NCBI RefSeq assembly: GCF_965118895.1 | Contig: NZ_CBCPJJ010000009.1 | Coordinates: 124,001-188,000, forward strand | DNA from: Rahnella inusitata_A | Lineage (GTDB): Bacteria > Pseudomonadota > Gammaproteobacteria > Enterobacterales > Enterobacteriaceae | Reading direction: 5' to 3' | DNA: 64,000 bases | Part shown: one piece after another, positions 43,664 to 51,633 of the stretch | How the letters are laid out: each line of letters starts with the position of its first letter | Numbering within the stretch: position 1 is the stretch's first letter | The notes under the pieces: model-generated | What the model saw: the letters and a program-made list of their open reading frames with translations, nothing else | Database searches by the model: none | What the model was told of the DNA's origin: nothing | Made by a program: the position numbers and the translations under genes

Positions 43664-45472
43664 ATGCAACACGCACTGACTTTTGTCATCGCGACTCTGT
43701 GTATCCTGACTATCTGCTACCGGTTTTACGGCGTGTTTTTTGTCCGTAAAGTGCTGAAAGCCGATGATGCTCAGGTCACGCCGTCGCATTTACTGGAAGA
43801 CGGGAAAGACTATGTCCCGACGAAAAAATGGGTGAACTTTGGCAGCCACTTTGCGGCAATTGCGGCGGCGGGGCCTCTGGTCGGCCCTGTGCTCGCGGCG
43901 CAGTACGGTTATCTGCCCGGTATGTTATGGCTTCTGATCGGTTGCGTGGTCGGCGGCGCGGTACACGATACCGTGGTGTTGTTCGCCTCGATGAAACACC
44001 GGGGTAAATCCCTGTCGGAAGTGGCTAAGCGTGAACTCGGGCCGGTAGCCGGCTGGTGTACCGGGCTGGCGATGTTATTTATCATCACCATTACCATGGC
44101 TGGTTTGTCGATGGTGGTGGTACATGCCCTTGAGCGTAACCCGTGGGGCACGTTTGCCGTCTTTATGACTATCCCGGTGGCGATTTGCGTCGGCCTGTGG
44201 GAGCGTCTGACCGGCAGCATGAAAGCCGCTTCGTGGGTGGGTATTATTGCGATTATGGCCTGCGTGGTGATCGGGCCGTACATACAGGCCTCGGCGTTTG
44301 GCGAATGGCTCAGCCTGCGCGCCTCGACCGTCAGTCTGGTTTTACCTGTCTACGCCTTCTTCGCCACCGCTCTGCCGGTATGGATGTTACTGACGCCGCG
44401 CGGTTATCTCTCCAGCTTCATGAAAATCGGCGTGTTCGGTGCGCTGATCGTCGGCGTGGTGTTCATCAACCCGGAAATTCAGTTCCCGGCGATCACGCAG
44501 TTTATCCACGGTGGCGGCCCGGTGCTGGCGGGTCCGGTCTGGCCGTTTATCTCGATCACTATCGCCTGTGGCGCGATATCAGGTTTTCACGCATTTATCG
44601 GTTCCGGCACCACGCCTAAGCAGATAGACAAATGGAGTGATATTTTGCCGGTCGGTTTTGGGGCGATGTTAGCGGAGTGTGTGGTCGGCGTGATGGCGCT
44701 GATTGCTGCCACCGCGTTGCATCCGGCGGATTATTTTGCCATTAACTCCGCGCCGGAAGTGTTTGCCGGTCTGGGCATGCAGGTGGTGAATCTGCCGGCG
44801 CTTAGCCAGGAAATCGGTCTGGATCTTAGCGGGCGCACCGGCGGTGCCGTGACGCTGGCGGTCGGCATGGCCGATATCTTTACGCGCATTCCGTGGTTCA
44901 GCCATTTGTCCTCTTACTTCTTCCAGTTCGTGGTGATGTTCGAGGCGGTATTCATCCTCACGGCGGTCGATTCGGGCACCCGCGTGGCACGCTATTTGTT
45001 GCAGGATTTCTTCGGTGACCTGTGGGCACCGCTGAAACGTACCGACTGGTGGCCGGGCGCGGTGGCGTGCAGCATCGTCGCCTGCCTGCTCTGGGGATAT
45101 CTGCTGAACTCCGGCGATATCAATTCGGTCTGGGCGCTGTTTGGCGTCTCCAACCAGCTGATGGCTTCAATCGGTCTGATGATCGGCGCGACCATTATTC
45201 TGCGTCTGGCGGATAAGCGCCGCTACATGCTGACCTGCCTGATACCGCTGGCGTATCTGTACGTCACTGTGAACTACGCAGCGTACTGGATGGTGGCTCA
45301 CGTCTATTTCAATCCACTGGCCAAAGGCTTCAATCTGTTCAACGGCACAATTTCCATCATTATGGTCGCGCTCGGCGCGGTAATTATGGTGGCATCAGTC
45401 CTGCGCTGGATAAAACTGTGGCAGGCGCGCAGTGAAGGCGGCGTACTGGAGGATGTGGCGGCGACGGTGTAA
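43664..45472 (+). CDS. CstA-family transporter (pyruvate/peptide uptake)
   Basis: A 602-aa membrane protein of the CstA/BtsT family with about 15-16 helices. Family motifs include SHFAAIAAAGPLVGPVLAAQYGYLPG and the FSHLSSYFFQFVVMFEAVFILTAVDSGTRVARYLLQD segment. Members include E. coli BtsT (pyruvate/H+ symporter) and CstA, both about 700 aa; this is the shorter form of about 600 aa. ATG 43664 follows GGAGAACAATAAG. Direct linkage to btsSR and the repeat upstream favour a BtsT-like pyruvate role. Confidence 0.85.
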   Translation: MQHALTFVIATLCILTICYRFYGVFFVRKVLKADDAQVTPSHLLEDGKDYVPTKKWVNFGSHFAAIAAAGPLVGPVLAAQYGYLPGMLWLLIGCVVGGAVHDTVVLFASMKHRGKSLSEVAKRELGPVAGWCTGLAMLFIITITMAGLSMVVVHALERNPWGTFAVFMTIPVAICVGLWERLTGSMKAASWVGIIAIMACVVIGPYIQASAFGEWLSLRASTVSLVLPVYAFFATALPVWMLLTPRGYLSSFMKIGVFGALIVGVVFINPEIQFPAITQFIHGGGPVLAGPVWPFISITIACGAISGFHAFIGSGTTPKQIDKWSDILPVGFGAMLAECVVGVMALIAATALHPADYFAINSAPEVFAGLGMQVVNLPALSQEIGLDLSGRTGGAVTLAVGMADIFTRIPWFSHLSSYFFQFVVMFEAVFILTAVDSGTRVARYLLQDFFGDLWAPLKRTDWWPGAVACSIVACLLWGYLLNSGDINSVWALFGVSNQLMASIGLMIGATIILRLADKRRYMLTCLIPLAYLYVTVNYAAYWMVAHVYFNPLAKGFNLFNGTISIIMVALGAVIMVASVLRWIKLWQARSEGGVLEDVAATV

Positions 45473-45489
45473 ATCAGGGTTATCTCATC

Positions 45490-45516
45490 AGCCCTGTCAA
45501 TGGACGGGGCTTTTTG
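45490..45516 (+). terminator. CstA-family gene terminator
   Basis: AGCCCTGTC-AATG-GACGGGGCT hairpin followed by TTTTT. Confidence 0.82.
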
Positions 45517-45561
45517 GTATCAAATGCTGATTGATCTTCCCGCCGTCCGCACCAATAATGC

Positions 45562-45700
45562 TCCCTTGACTCGGGGTGCCGCTCTTGCAAAAGAAAGGCT
45601 GAGATTTTACCCGTATTACCTGATCTGGATTATGCCAGCGTAGGGAAGTCAGGTATCTCTCCCGATGCCGCCTTCCTGAAAGCCGGTTGGGAGACTTATG
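45562..45700 (+). promoter_or_regulatory. TPP riboswitch of thiMD
   Basis: The THI box is clear: ACTCGGGGTGCC, GGCTGAGA, ACCCG, ACCTGATCTGGATTATGCCA, GCGTAGGGAA. The P1 stem closes CTTGACT with AGTCAGG (aptamer about 45564-45653). Downstream, TCTCCC (45658-45663) can pair with GGGAGA (45689-45694), which is the thiM Shine-Dalgarno. This suggests TPP-dependent block of translation initiation, as in E. coli thiM. Confidence 0.95.
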
Positions 45701-46507
45701 AACGTCCGACCTTCCGTATTTCCCGGTGCGATTGCCGCCGGTTCTTTGCAACAACTCCGCCACTCATCACCGCTGGTCCACTGCCTGACCAACGACGTGG
45801 TGCAATCTTTTACTGCCAATGTTTTGCTAGCGCTGGGAGCGTCTCCGGCGATGGTGGTTGATCCTGCCGAAGCGGCGCAGTTTAGCGCCATTGCTGATGC
45901 CTTACTGGTCAACGTCGGTACGCTGACGCATTCTCACGCCGAGGCGATGCTGGCGGCTATTGAGGCGGCGAATCAGGCCGGAAAACCCTGGGTGCTGGAT
46001 CCGGTGGCCGTGGGCGGCCTGCGCTGGCGCACTGAATTCTGTCTCAACATCATCAAACTCCAACCCGCCGCCATTCGCGGTAACGCCTCGGAAATCCGCG
46101 CGCTCAGCGGTCTGAGTGCATCCGGTCGTGGTGTCGACAGCGGTGACAACTCTCTTTCTGCCTTGCCCGCCGCGCAGCATCTGGCGCGTGAAACCGGTGC
46201 GATTGTCGCGGTCACCGGTGAGACAGATTATGTGACCGGCGGCGATCGCTGTTGGGCAGTCGCGGGCGGCCATCCGATGATGACCCGCGTGGTCGGCACC
46301 GGCTGTGCGCTGTCGGCGGTGGTGGCTGCTTTCATTACGTTACCGGGCAACCGGCTGGATAACGTCGCAGCAGCTTGTCGCGTCATGTCCTGTGCCGGAG
46401 AACGCGCCTGCGCAACGGTGAAAGGGCCGGGCAGCTTCACGCCAGAGTTACTCGATAATTTGTACCTGATTAACGGGGAATGGTTAAACGGGGAGGCGCA
46501 GCCATGA
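45698..46507 (+). CDS. thiM: Hydroxyethylthiazole kinase
   Basis: ThiM phosphorylates 4-methyl-5-hydroxyethylthiazole, a thiamine salvage step. It is 269 aa. Ribokinase-like features include VHCLTNDVVQSFTANVLLALGASPAMV near the start, ANAGKPWVLDPVAVGG-type substrate motif (residues about 95-110) and GTGCALSAVVAAF with the catalytic cysteine/anion hole. It lies behind the TPP riboswitch and overlaps thiD by 4 bp. Confidence 0.95.
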   Translation: MNVRPSVFPGAIAAGSLQQLRHSSPLVHCLTNDVVQSFTANVLLALGASPAMVVDPAEAAQFSAIADALLVNVGTLTHSHAEAMLAAIEAANQAGKPWVLDPVAVGGLRWRTEFCLNIIKLQPAAIRGNASEIRALSGLSASGRGVDSGDNSLSALPAAQHLARETGAIVAVTGETDYVTGGDRCWAVAGGHPMMTRVVGTGCALSAVVAAFITLPGNRLDNVAAACRVMSCAGERACATVKGPGSFTPELLDNLYLINGEWLNGEAQP

Positions 46508-47304
46508 AACGGATTAATGCGCTGACCATTGCAGGCACCGATCCGAGCGGCGGTGCCGGGATCCAGGCCGATCTCAAAACGTTCTCGGCGCTCGGCGCCT
46601 ACGGTACCAGCGTGATCACCGCGCTGGTGGCGCAAAACACCTGCGGCGTGCAGTCGGTTTACAATATCGAACCCGAATTTGTGGCGGCACAGCTGGATTC
46701 AGTGCTCAGCGACGTCCGCATCGACAGTGCGAAAATCGGTATGCTGGCAAACAGTCAGATTGTGGAAGCGGTCACGGAACGGCTCCGGCACTATCAGCCG
46801 CCGTTTGTGGTGCTCGATACCGTTATGCTGGCGAAAAGTGGCGATCCGTTATTGTTGCCGGAGGCGGTGGATGCAGTGCGCCGGTTGCTGATCCCGCAGG
46901 TCTCGATCATCACGCCAAACCTGCCTGAAGCCGCAGCGTTACTCGAATGTCCGATAGCGACCAGCGAAGCGGAAATGCGTGAGCAGGGTGAAACCTTGCT
47001 GGCGATGGGGTGTGGCGCGGTGTTGATGAAGGGCGGTCATCTGAGCGATGAAGAAAGTCCTGACTGGCTGTTTGTGGCCGGTTCCCGTGAGCGTTTTACC
47101 GCGCCGCGTGTCAATACCCGCCATACCCACGGCACCGGCTGTACATTGTCTGCGGCGTTGGCAGCACTGCGCCCGCGTCACAACAACTGGGCGGATACGG
47201 TGCGCGAAGCCAAAGCGTATTTGCAACAGGCGCTGATGCAGGCCGACTCTCTTGAAGTCGGGCACGGCATCGGCCCGGTGCATCATTTTCACCGGTGGTG
47301 GTAG
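46504..47304 (+). CDS. thiD: HMP/HMP-P kinase
   Basis: ThiD phosphorylates hydroxymethylpyrimidine twice to HMP-PP for thiamine synthesis. It is 266 aa. TIAGTDPSGGAGIQADLKTF at the N-terminus and HGTGCTLSAALAAL near the C-terminus are diagnostic. The ATG overlaps the thiM stop (ATGA), so the pair is translationally coupled under the TPP riboswitch. Confidence 0.96.
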   Translation: MKRINALTIAGTDPSGGAGIQADLKTFSALGAYGTSVITALVAQNTCGVQSVYNIEPEFVAAQLDSVLSDVRIDSAKIGMLANSQIVEAVTERLRHYQPPFVVLDTVMLAKSGDPLLLPEAVDAVRRLLIPQVSIITPNLPEAAALLECPIATSEAEMREQGETLLAMGCGAVLMKGGHLSDEESPDWLFVAGSRERFTAPRVNTRHTHGTGCTLSAALAALRPRHNNWADTVREAKAYLQQALMQADSLEVGHGIGPVHHFHRWW

Positions 47305-47320
47305 GGCGGTTTGAAATCCA

Positions 47321-48169
47321 TCAGGCGCGGCGTTGAGCTTCTCCCAGCGCCTGCTCAGCCTGATGAAACATCGCCAGCGCCCGTTGTAAGTGCAGGGCAT
47401 CGAACGGATTCAGCGGATAGAACTTTTCGTCTTTGCGCGGGCGCAGCATCACGCGGATTTTATTGGCTGACATCCTTTCATAAAGATAGCTGGCGATGTC
47501 CTGATTCTCTTCATCCTTCCAGGACAGCACCAGTGCAGCATGCTCACCGCTGCGACGGCCAATAAACTGCTCGTTCAGCCACAGACCTTCCAGATCGCCA
47601 TCATGTTGCAATTTTTTGCCGCTAAACCACGGCGAATCTGCCAGCATCCACAGCGCCTGCGGTGTGATTTCTTCATGCAGCTGTCGCCACATAGGACGGT
47701 TATTGTCCATCTGCCAGCAGGCCATCCCAAGATAGTCATTCAGCTCGCGCCAGTCATTTTCCAGCCGCTCTTTCAGCTCGGGATCTTGCACGTGCATAAA
47801 CTGCTGCAGACCGCTGGCCTGTTCGCCCAGCTTGTTATAGGCGACCACCGTCATGGTACGAGGCGTGCGGCGAAAAGTGACCCAAAGCAGGATTTTTGGG
47901 ATACGAAAAGTAATGGCCTGAATGGTCAGCTTGTAACGATTACCGCGAGACATTACCAGGCCGTTCGCGGTACCGCGTTTGTCCTGATAATTGCGCACCA
48001 GCACCACGCTGTTCTGGCCCATCCATCCGGTAAGGTAATGTTCTTTCTCGCTTTCCGCCACGTCGAGATCGCGGGCAATCTGGCTGATTTTTTCTTCATC
48101 CAGCTGGGCGAGGGACAGTGACTCTTCAGCACTGTAAAAGCTTTTCTTCAGGGGGGCAGTAGCAGGCAT
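47321..48169 (-). CDS. Conserved hypothetical protein, function unknown
   Basis: I do not recognise this 282-aa protein. It has no signal peptide and no clear membrane helix. It is rich in charged and aromatic residues (LGMACWQMDNNRPMWRQL; FSGKKLQHDGDLEGLWLNEQF), and a central basic beta-rich part has FRIPKILLWVTFRRTPRTMTVVAY. Codon use looks like the neighbours. ATG at 48169 is taken; a GTG at 48181 would add four residues. An FCD/GntR-type operator lies about 41-54 bp upstream, suggesting control by the adjacent GntR regulator or a relative. Confidence 0.7.
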   Translation of the reverse strand: MPATAPLKKSFYSAEESLSLAQLDEEKISQIARDLDVAESEKEHYLTGWMGQNSVVLVRNYQDKRGTANGLVMSRGNRYKLTIQAITFRIPKILLWVTFRRTPRTMTVVAYNKLGEQASGLQQFMHVQDPELKERLENDWRELNDYLGMACWQMDNNRPMWRQLHEEITPQALWMLADSPWFSGKKLQHDGDLEGLWLNEQFIGRRSGEHAALVLSWKDEENQDIASYLYERMSANKIRVMLRPRKDEKFYPLNPFDALHLQRALAMFHQAEQALGEAQRRA

Positions 48170-48209
48170 AAAAATTTCCACGGTATCGATGTGGTTTACA
48201 GCTTACCTC

Positions 48210-48223
48210 AAGTTGTCATACAA
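48210..48223. promoter_or_regulatory. FCD-type GntR operator
   Basis: TTGTATGACAACTT (minus strand) has the TTGT-N3-ACAA palindrome seen in sites of FCD-subfamily GntR regulators. It precedes the unknown gene and lies just after the GntR gene. Confidence 0.5.
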
Positions 48224-48291
48224 ATTTTGGGGTTAACCCGCAAAATTAATCTAAAACGGTCTGACAGCAGATTTATTGGGAATAATGCCTT

Positions 48292-48978
48292 TTACTCCGC
48301 ATCAAACCAGTCGCTGTTTTGCTCGGCTATCGGGGTAATGGTAGATATCATTTCCTGCAAATGAATGCGGATGGCATTTTCAGCGGCGTCCGGATCATGT
48401 GCTTTAAGAGCGTCGAAAATGGCGTAGTGCTGCGCGATAAGATTTTCCGGCGGGGAGACTTTGCTCAGTGTCAGGAAACGTACGCGATCCATCGTCGCTT
48501 TGATATGTTCGACGGTTTCCCAGGCCAGGCGGCAATCGATAATTTGCGCGATCGTGCGGTGAAAATCATCGTCGAGCAACAAAAATTCCTGTGTTTGCTG
48601 GCTTTTTGCCGCAAGCCGCTGACGCTCAAGATTGTGTTCCAGCAGCGCCAGATCTTTATCCGTGGCAACCATAGCAGCACGACGAACGACGGCGGTTTCT
48701 ACGGCTTCACGAATGAAACGGCCATCGGCGACGCGCTTGGATGAAATCTTCATCACATATGTACCGCGCTGCGGTAAGACCTGAACCAGCCCGGCTTCGG
48801 CCAGTTTGATAAAGGCTTCGCGAACCGGCTGGCGCGATACGTTAAAGCGTGTGGAAATTTCTTTCTCCGACAGGAACGCTCCCGGCGCAATGGCACAGGT
48901 GACGATGTCCTGACGCAAGGTGCGATAAATCTGCTGATTCACCGGCACATTACTGAGAAATTCAAAGGCGTCTGTCAT
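48292..48978 (-). CDS. GntR-family (FCD subfamily) regulator
   Basis: A 228-aa regulator with an N-terminal winged helix-turn-helix (IYRTLRQDIVTCAIAPGAFLSEKEISTRFNVSRQPVREAFIKLAEAGLV) and a C-terminal FCD effector domain (FIREAVETAVVRRAA ... DDDFHRTIAQIIDC ... HYAIFDALKAHDPDAAENAIRIHL) whose histidines normally bind a metal. FCD regulators usually sense sugar acids. It resembles E. coli RspR, and rspBA lie 6 kb away on the same strand with similar promoter elements. That link is an inference. Confidence 0.83.
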   Translation of the reverse strand: MTDAFEFLSNVPVNQQIYRTLRQDIVTCAIAPGAFLSEKEISTRFNVSRQPVREAFIKLAEAGLVQVLPQRGTYVMKISSKRVADGRFIREAVETAVVRRAAMVATDKDLALLEHNLERQRLAAKSQQTQEFLLLDDDFHRTIAQIIDCRLAWETVEHIKATMDRVRFLTLSKVSPPENLIAQHYAIFDALKAHDPDAAENAIRIHLQEMISTITPIAEQNSDWFDAE

Positions 48979-48984
48979 GGGCAA

Positions 48985-48993
48985 AAGTTGTCT
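48985..48993 (+). promoter_or_regulatory. AAGTTGTCT element upstream of the GntR gene
   Basis: AAGTTGTCT shares the AAGTTGTC half of the 48210 operator and recurs upstream of rspA at 57466-57474. Short and imperfect, but the recurrence suggests a common regulator. Confidence 0.35.
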
Positions 48994-49090
48994 TCAAGGT
49001 CGGGAGTTCACAATACTACCATGAGTTTTCTCAGGGTTTTGAGATTGTTAGCGCAAGGTTGTGACAGAAATTTGGGATATATCATAGAAA

Positions 49091-49927
49091 CTAATCCGAA
49101 TTGATATGCTCACGGCAGTAAAGTTTTTTATAGGCTGCCGGGGTAATGCCCAGCAGTTTGCGAAACACCCGACGAAAATACGCTGCGTCGTTAAAACCGG
49201 TCAGCCGTGCGACATCAGCGACGTTCCCGGTATTGGCCAGCAGCAGTTTCTCGGCGGCGGCGACGCGGTGTTTATGCAGCGCATCTGTCAGGGTCATCTG
49301 GAACGTCAGACGAAACACGCGTCCGAGATAATCGGCATTACAATGCAGCCTTTCCGCCAGTTCAGAAGCCCCCAGCGGCAGATGAAACTGGGTAGTGATG
49401 AGTTGCCGCGCCTTGTAGGCCAGCGCGACGCCGGGCCCGCCGGGTTCCACATTTTCCGGCCAGGCGCGCGCAACTTCCTGCAACAGCAAAATCAGATACA
49501 ACTCCAGCGAATTGCCACCTCTTTCCTGCTCATATAAAAATAGTCTGAATAGCGTTAAGAGTGTTTCACGATCCCTGACTTTACAATGCTGTGGAATATT
49601 CAGCTGTAAAGAGGGATTATTTTTCCGAGAATCTATTAACGTGCGATTGCTCTCAATATCGAAGTGTAACCAGTAAAATTTTAATTCAGGATCAAACGTC
49701 GTTAACCCTTTATGTTCCCTGCCGGGAAATAACAGTAAACTTTCCCCTTCACGCAGATCAAAACGCGTATTCTCTTCCTGCAATGACAGGCTGCCGCGTA
49801 CGACATACATCAATTCATACGAGTTAAGTCTGCGTGTCGGATGTGTGCCAATTCCTCGCGAGATAAAGAGTCCGCCGTTCTGCACATTAACCGGATAATT
49901 CACAGGAAAGGAGAGTACATCAGTCAT
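49091..49927 (-). CDS. AraC-family transcriptional regulator
   Basis: A 278-aa regulator with an N-terminal cupin-like arabinose-binding domain (ELMYVVRGSLSLQEENTRFDLREGESLLLFPGREHKG) and a C-terminal pair of helix-turn-helix motifs (about 175-275, LGASELAERLHCNADYLGRVFRLTFQMTL; VADVARLTGFNDAAYFRRVFRKLLGITPAAYKK). It is divergent from the GPH transporter and GH127 genes and most likely activates them in response to an arabinose-containing sugar. Confidence 0.85.
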   Translation of the reverse strand: MTDVLSFPVNYPVNVQNGGLFISRGIGTHPTRRLNSYELMYVVRGSLSLQEENTRFDLREGESLLLFPGREHKGLTTFDPELKFYWLHFDIESNRTLIDSRKNNPSLQLNIPQHCKVRDRETLLTLFRLFLYEQERGGNSLELYLILLLQEVARAWPENVEPGGPGVALAYKARQLITTQFHLPLGASELAERLHCNADYLGRVFRLTFQMTLTDALHKHRVAAAEKLLLANTGNVADVARLTGFNDAAYFRRVFRKLLGITPAAYKKLYCREHINSD

Positions 49928-50197
49928 TTAGCCGTCTTGCCAGCAGCGAATAAAGCGTGACAGTAGCACAGCGCGCAGCGGGTACCAGTCCTGCCGGAAG
50001 ACGTTTTGATCTGCCTCACATATTCCATGCATGAGTCGGAATTGTCCCGTTTAACTACTTTATCCTCCTCTTGTTGGCATCTTTTTCCCGTGCCAGATTA
50101 AATACGCACCCTATAAAAAAGGCTGATATTACACCCGGCCTGATATCCCTGCATTCCTGACGGCTTATTGATACCCATATAAAAGCGAGGAAATATA

Positions 50198-51607
50198 ATG
50201 CCAACAGATTCTGTTAATACCGGTTCAATACCGGGAGAGAAAGCAGAGAAAATAATTTCTGCGAATGCCAAACTTTCCGTCAGTGAGAAAATAGGTTATG
50301 GATTAGGGGATGCCGGTGGCACGATCATTACCTGCCTGATCACCAGTTTCCTGACCTTCTTCTATACCGATGTATTCGGCCTGACGCCGGCGATTGTCGG
50401 TACATTATTTATTTCCCTGCGCGTTATCGATGCGATTTCCGATCCGCTGATGGGTATCCTGGCCGACCGTACGCAAAGCCGTTGGGGCCGTTTTCGCCCG
50501 TGGCAACTGTGGATCGCGCTGCCAATTGGCGTGGTTGGTTTTCTGACGTTTACCGTGCCAGGTTTGAGCGGTGACGCCAAAATTGCCTATGCCTTCTTTA
50601 CGTATTTTTTGCTCTCGGTGTCTTACACCGCGATCAATGTGCCGTATTGCGCGCTGATAAACACCATGACCACCGATCATCGTGAGGTCATTTCCTGCCA
50701 GTCATGGCGCTTTGTTCTATGCGGCGTGGCGGGCTTTATGGTATCCGTCGGGCTGCCGTGGCTGGTGCAGATTTTCGGCAAAGGCGATGCGGTGCTGGGC
50801 TATCAGCAAGGCGTCGGCTTGCTGTGTGCCATCGCCGTTGTGATGTTCCTCTGGTGCTTCTTTACCGTACGCGAACGTCTGCCGCTGGCGTTGCTCGGCC
50901 AGTTCAGCATTCGTGAACATATACGCGGAATGCTGAAAAACGATCAGCTGCTGCTGGTATTGCTGATGTCCTTTCTGCTGATCAATGTGTTCAATCTGCG
51001 CGGCGGCGGCTATATGTATTTCATCACTTACGTGCTCAAAGGCGGGGCCGGATACGCCTCGATGTTCTTCGGCATGGTGACGCTGGCGTCGATTCTGGGG
51101 GCGGTCATCGTCAATCAGCTGACCAAATTTATCGACAGCGTCCGTCTCTATTTGCTCACCAATCTGGTGCTGGCGGTATTTTCTCTGCTGCTGTGGTTTG
51201 TGCCGGTGGGAGAGCAATTCCAGACGCTGTGGCTGGGTGTCATCTTTGTGCATTGCGTGATCCTCGGATTTACGCTGCCGTTGCACTTTTCCATCATGGC
51301 GTTCGCAGACGACTACGGGCACTGGAAAAATGGTATCCGTTCCTCGGGCATGAACTTCGCCTTCAATCTGTTCTTCATCAAGCTGGCCTGGGCGTCAAGT
51401 GCAGGGATCATCAGCCTGGTATTCATTTGGGTTTCTTATCAGGCGGGTGCTGAACACCAGACCCCGGCGTCGCTCGGCGGCATCACGTTGCTTGAAACAC
51501 TGCTGCCTGCGGCAATGCATCTCCTGCTGGCGGGAACGCTGATGTTCTGCAAGCTCGATAACACACTGCTAACGCGGATGTCGCACGATCTGGCGGCAAA
51601 AATTTAA
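50198..51607 (+). CDS. GPH-family glycoside/pentoside/hexuronide symporter
   Basis: A 12-helix cation-coupled sugar transporter of 469 aa in the GPH family (MelB, YicJ, XynT). The family N-terminus SVSEKIGYGLGDAGGTIITCLITSFLTFFYTDVFGL is clear, with SDPLMGILADRTQSRWGRFRPW in the loop between helices 2 and 3. It precedes the GH127 gene by 26 bp, so the likely cargo is a small arabinofuranosyl saccharide. The 270-bp gap to the AraC gene holds the divergent promoters; no clear operator was resolved. Confidence 0.87.
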   Translation: MPTDSVNTGSIPGEKAEKIISANAKLSVSEKIGYGLGDAGGTIITCLITSFLTFFYTDVFGLTPAIVGTLFISLRVIDAISDPLMGILADRTQSRWGRFRPWQLWIALPIGVVGFLTFTVPGLSGDAKIAYAFFTYFLLSVSYTAINVPYCALINTMTTDHREVISCQSWRFVLCGVAGFMVSVGLPWLVQIFGKGDAVLGYQQGVGLLCAIAVVMFLWCFFTVRERLPLALLGQFSIREHIRGMLKNDQLLLVLLMSFLLINVFNLRGGGYMYFITYVLKGGAGYASMFFGMVTLASILGAVIVNQLTKFIDSVRLYLLTNLVLAVFSLLLWFVPVGEQFQTLWLGVIFVHCVILGFTLPLHFSIMAFADDYGHWKNGIRSSGMNFAFNLFFIKLAWASSAGIISLVFIWVSYQAGAEHQTPASLGGITLLETLLPAAMHLLLAGTLMFCKLDNTLLTRMSHDLAAKI

Positions 51608-51633
51608 CGAAGGTCATTATTTAAGGGGGTTGT

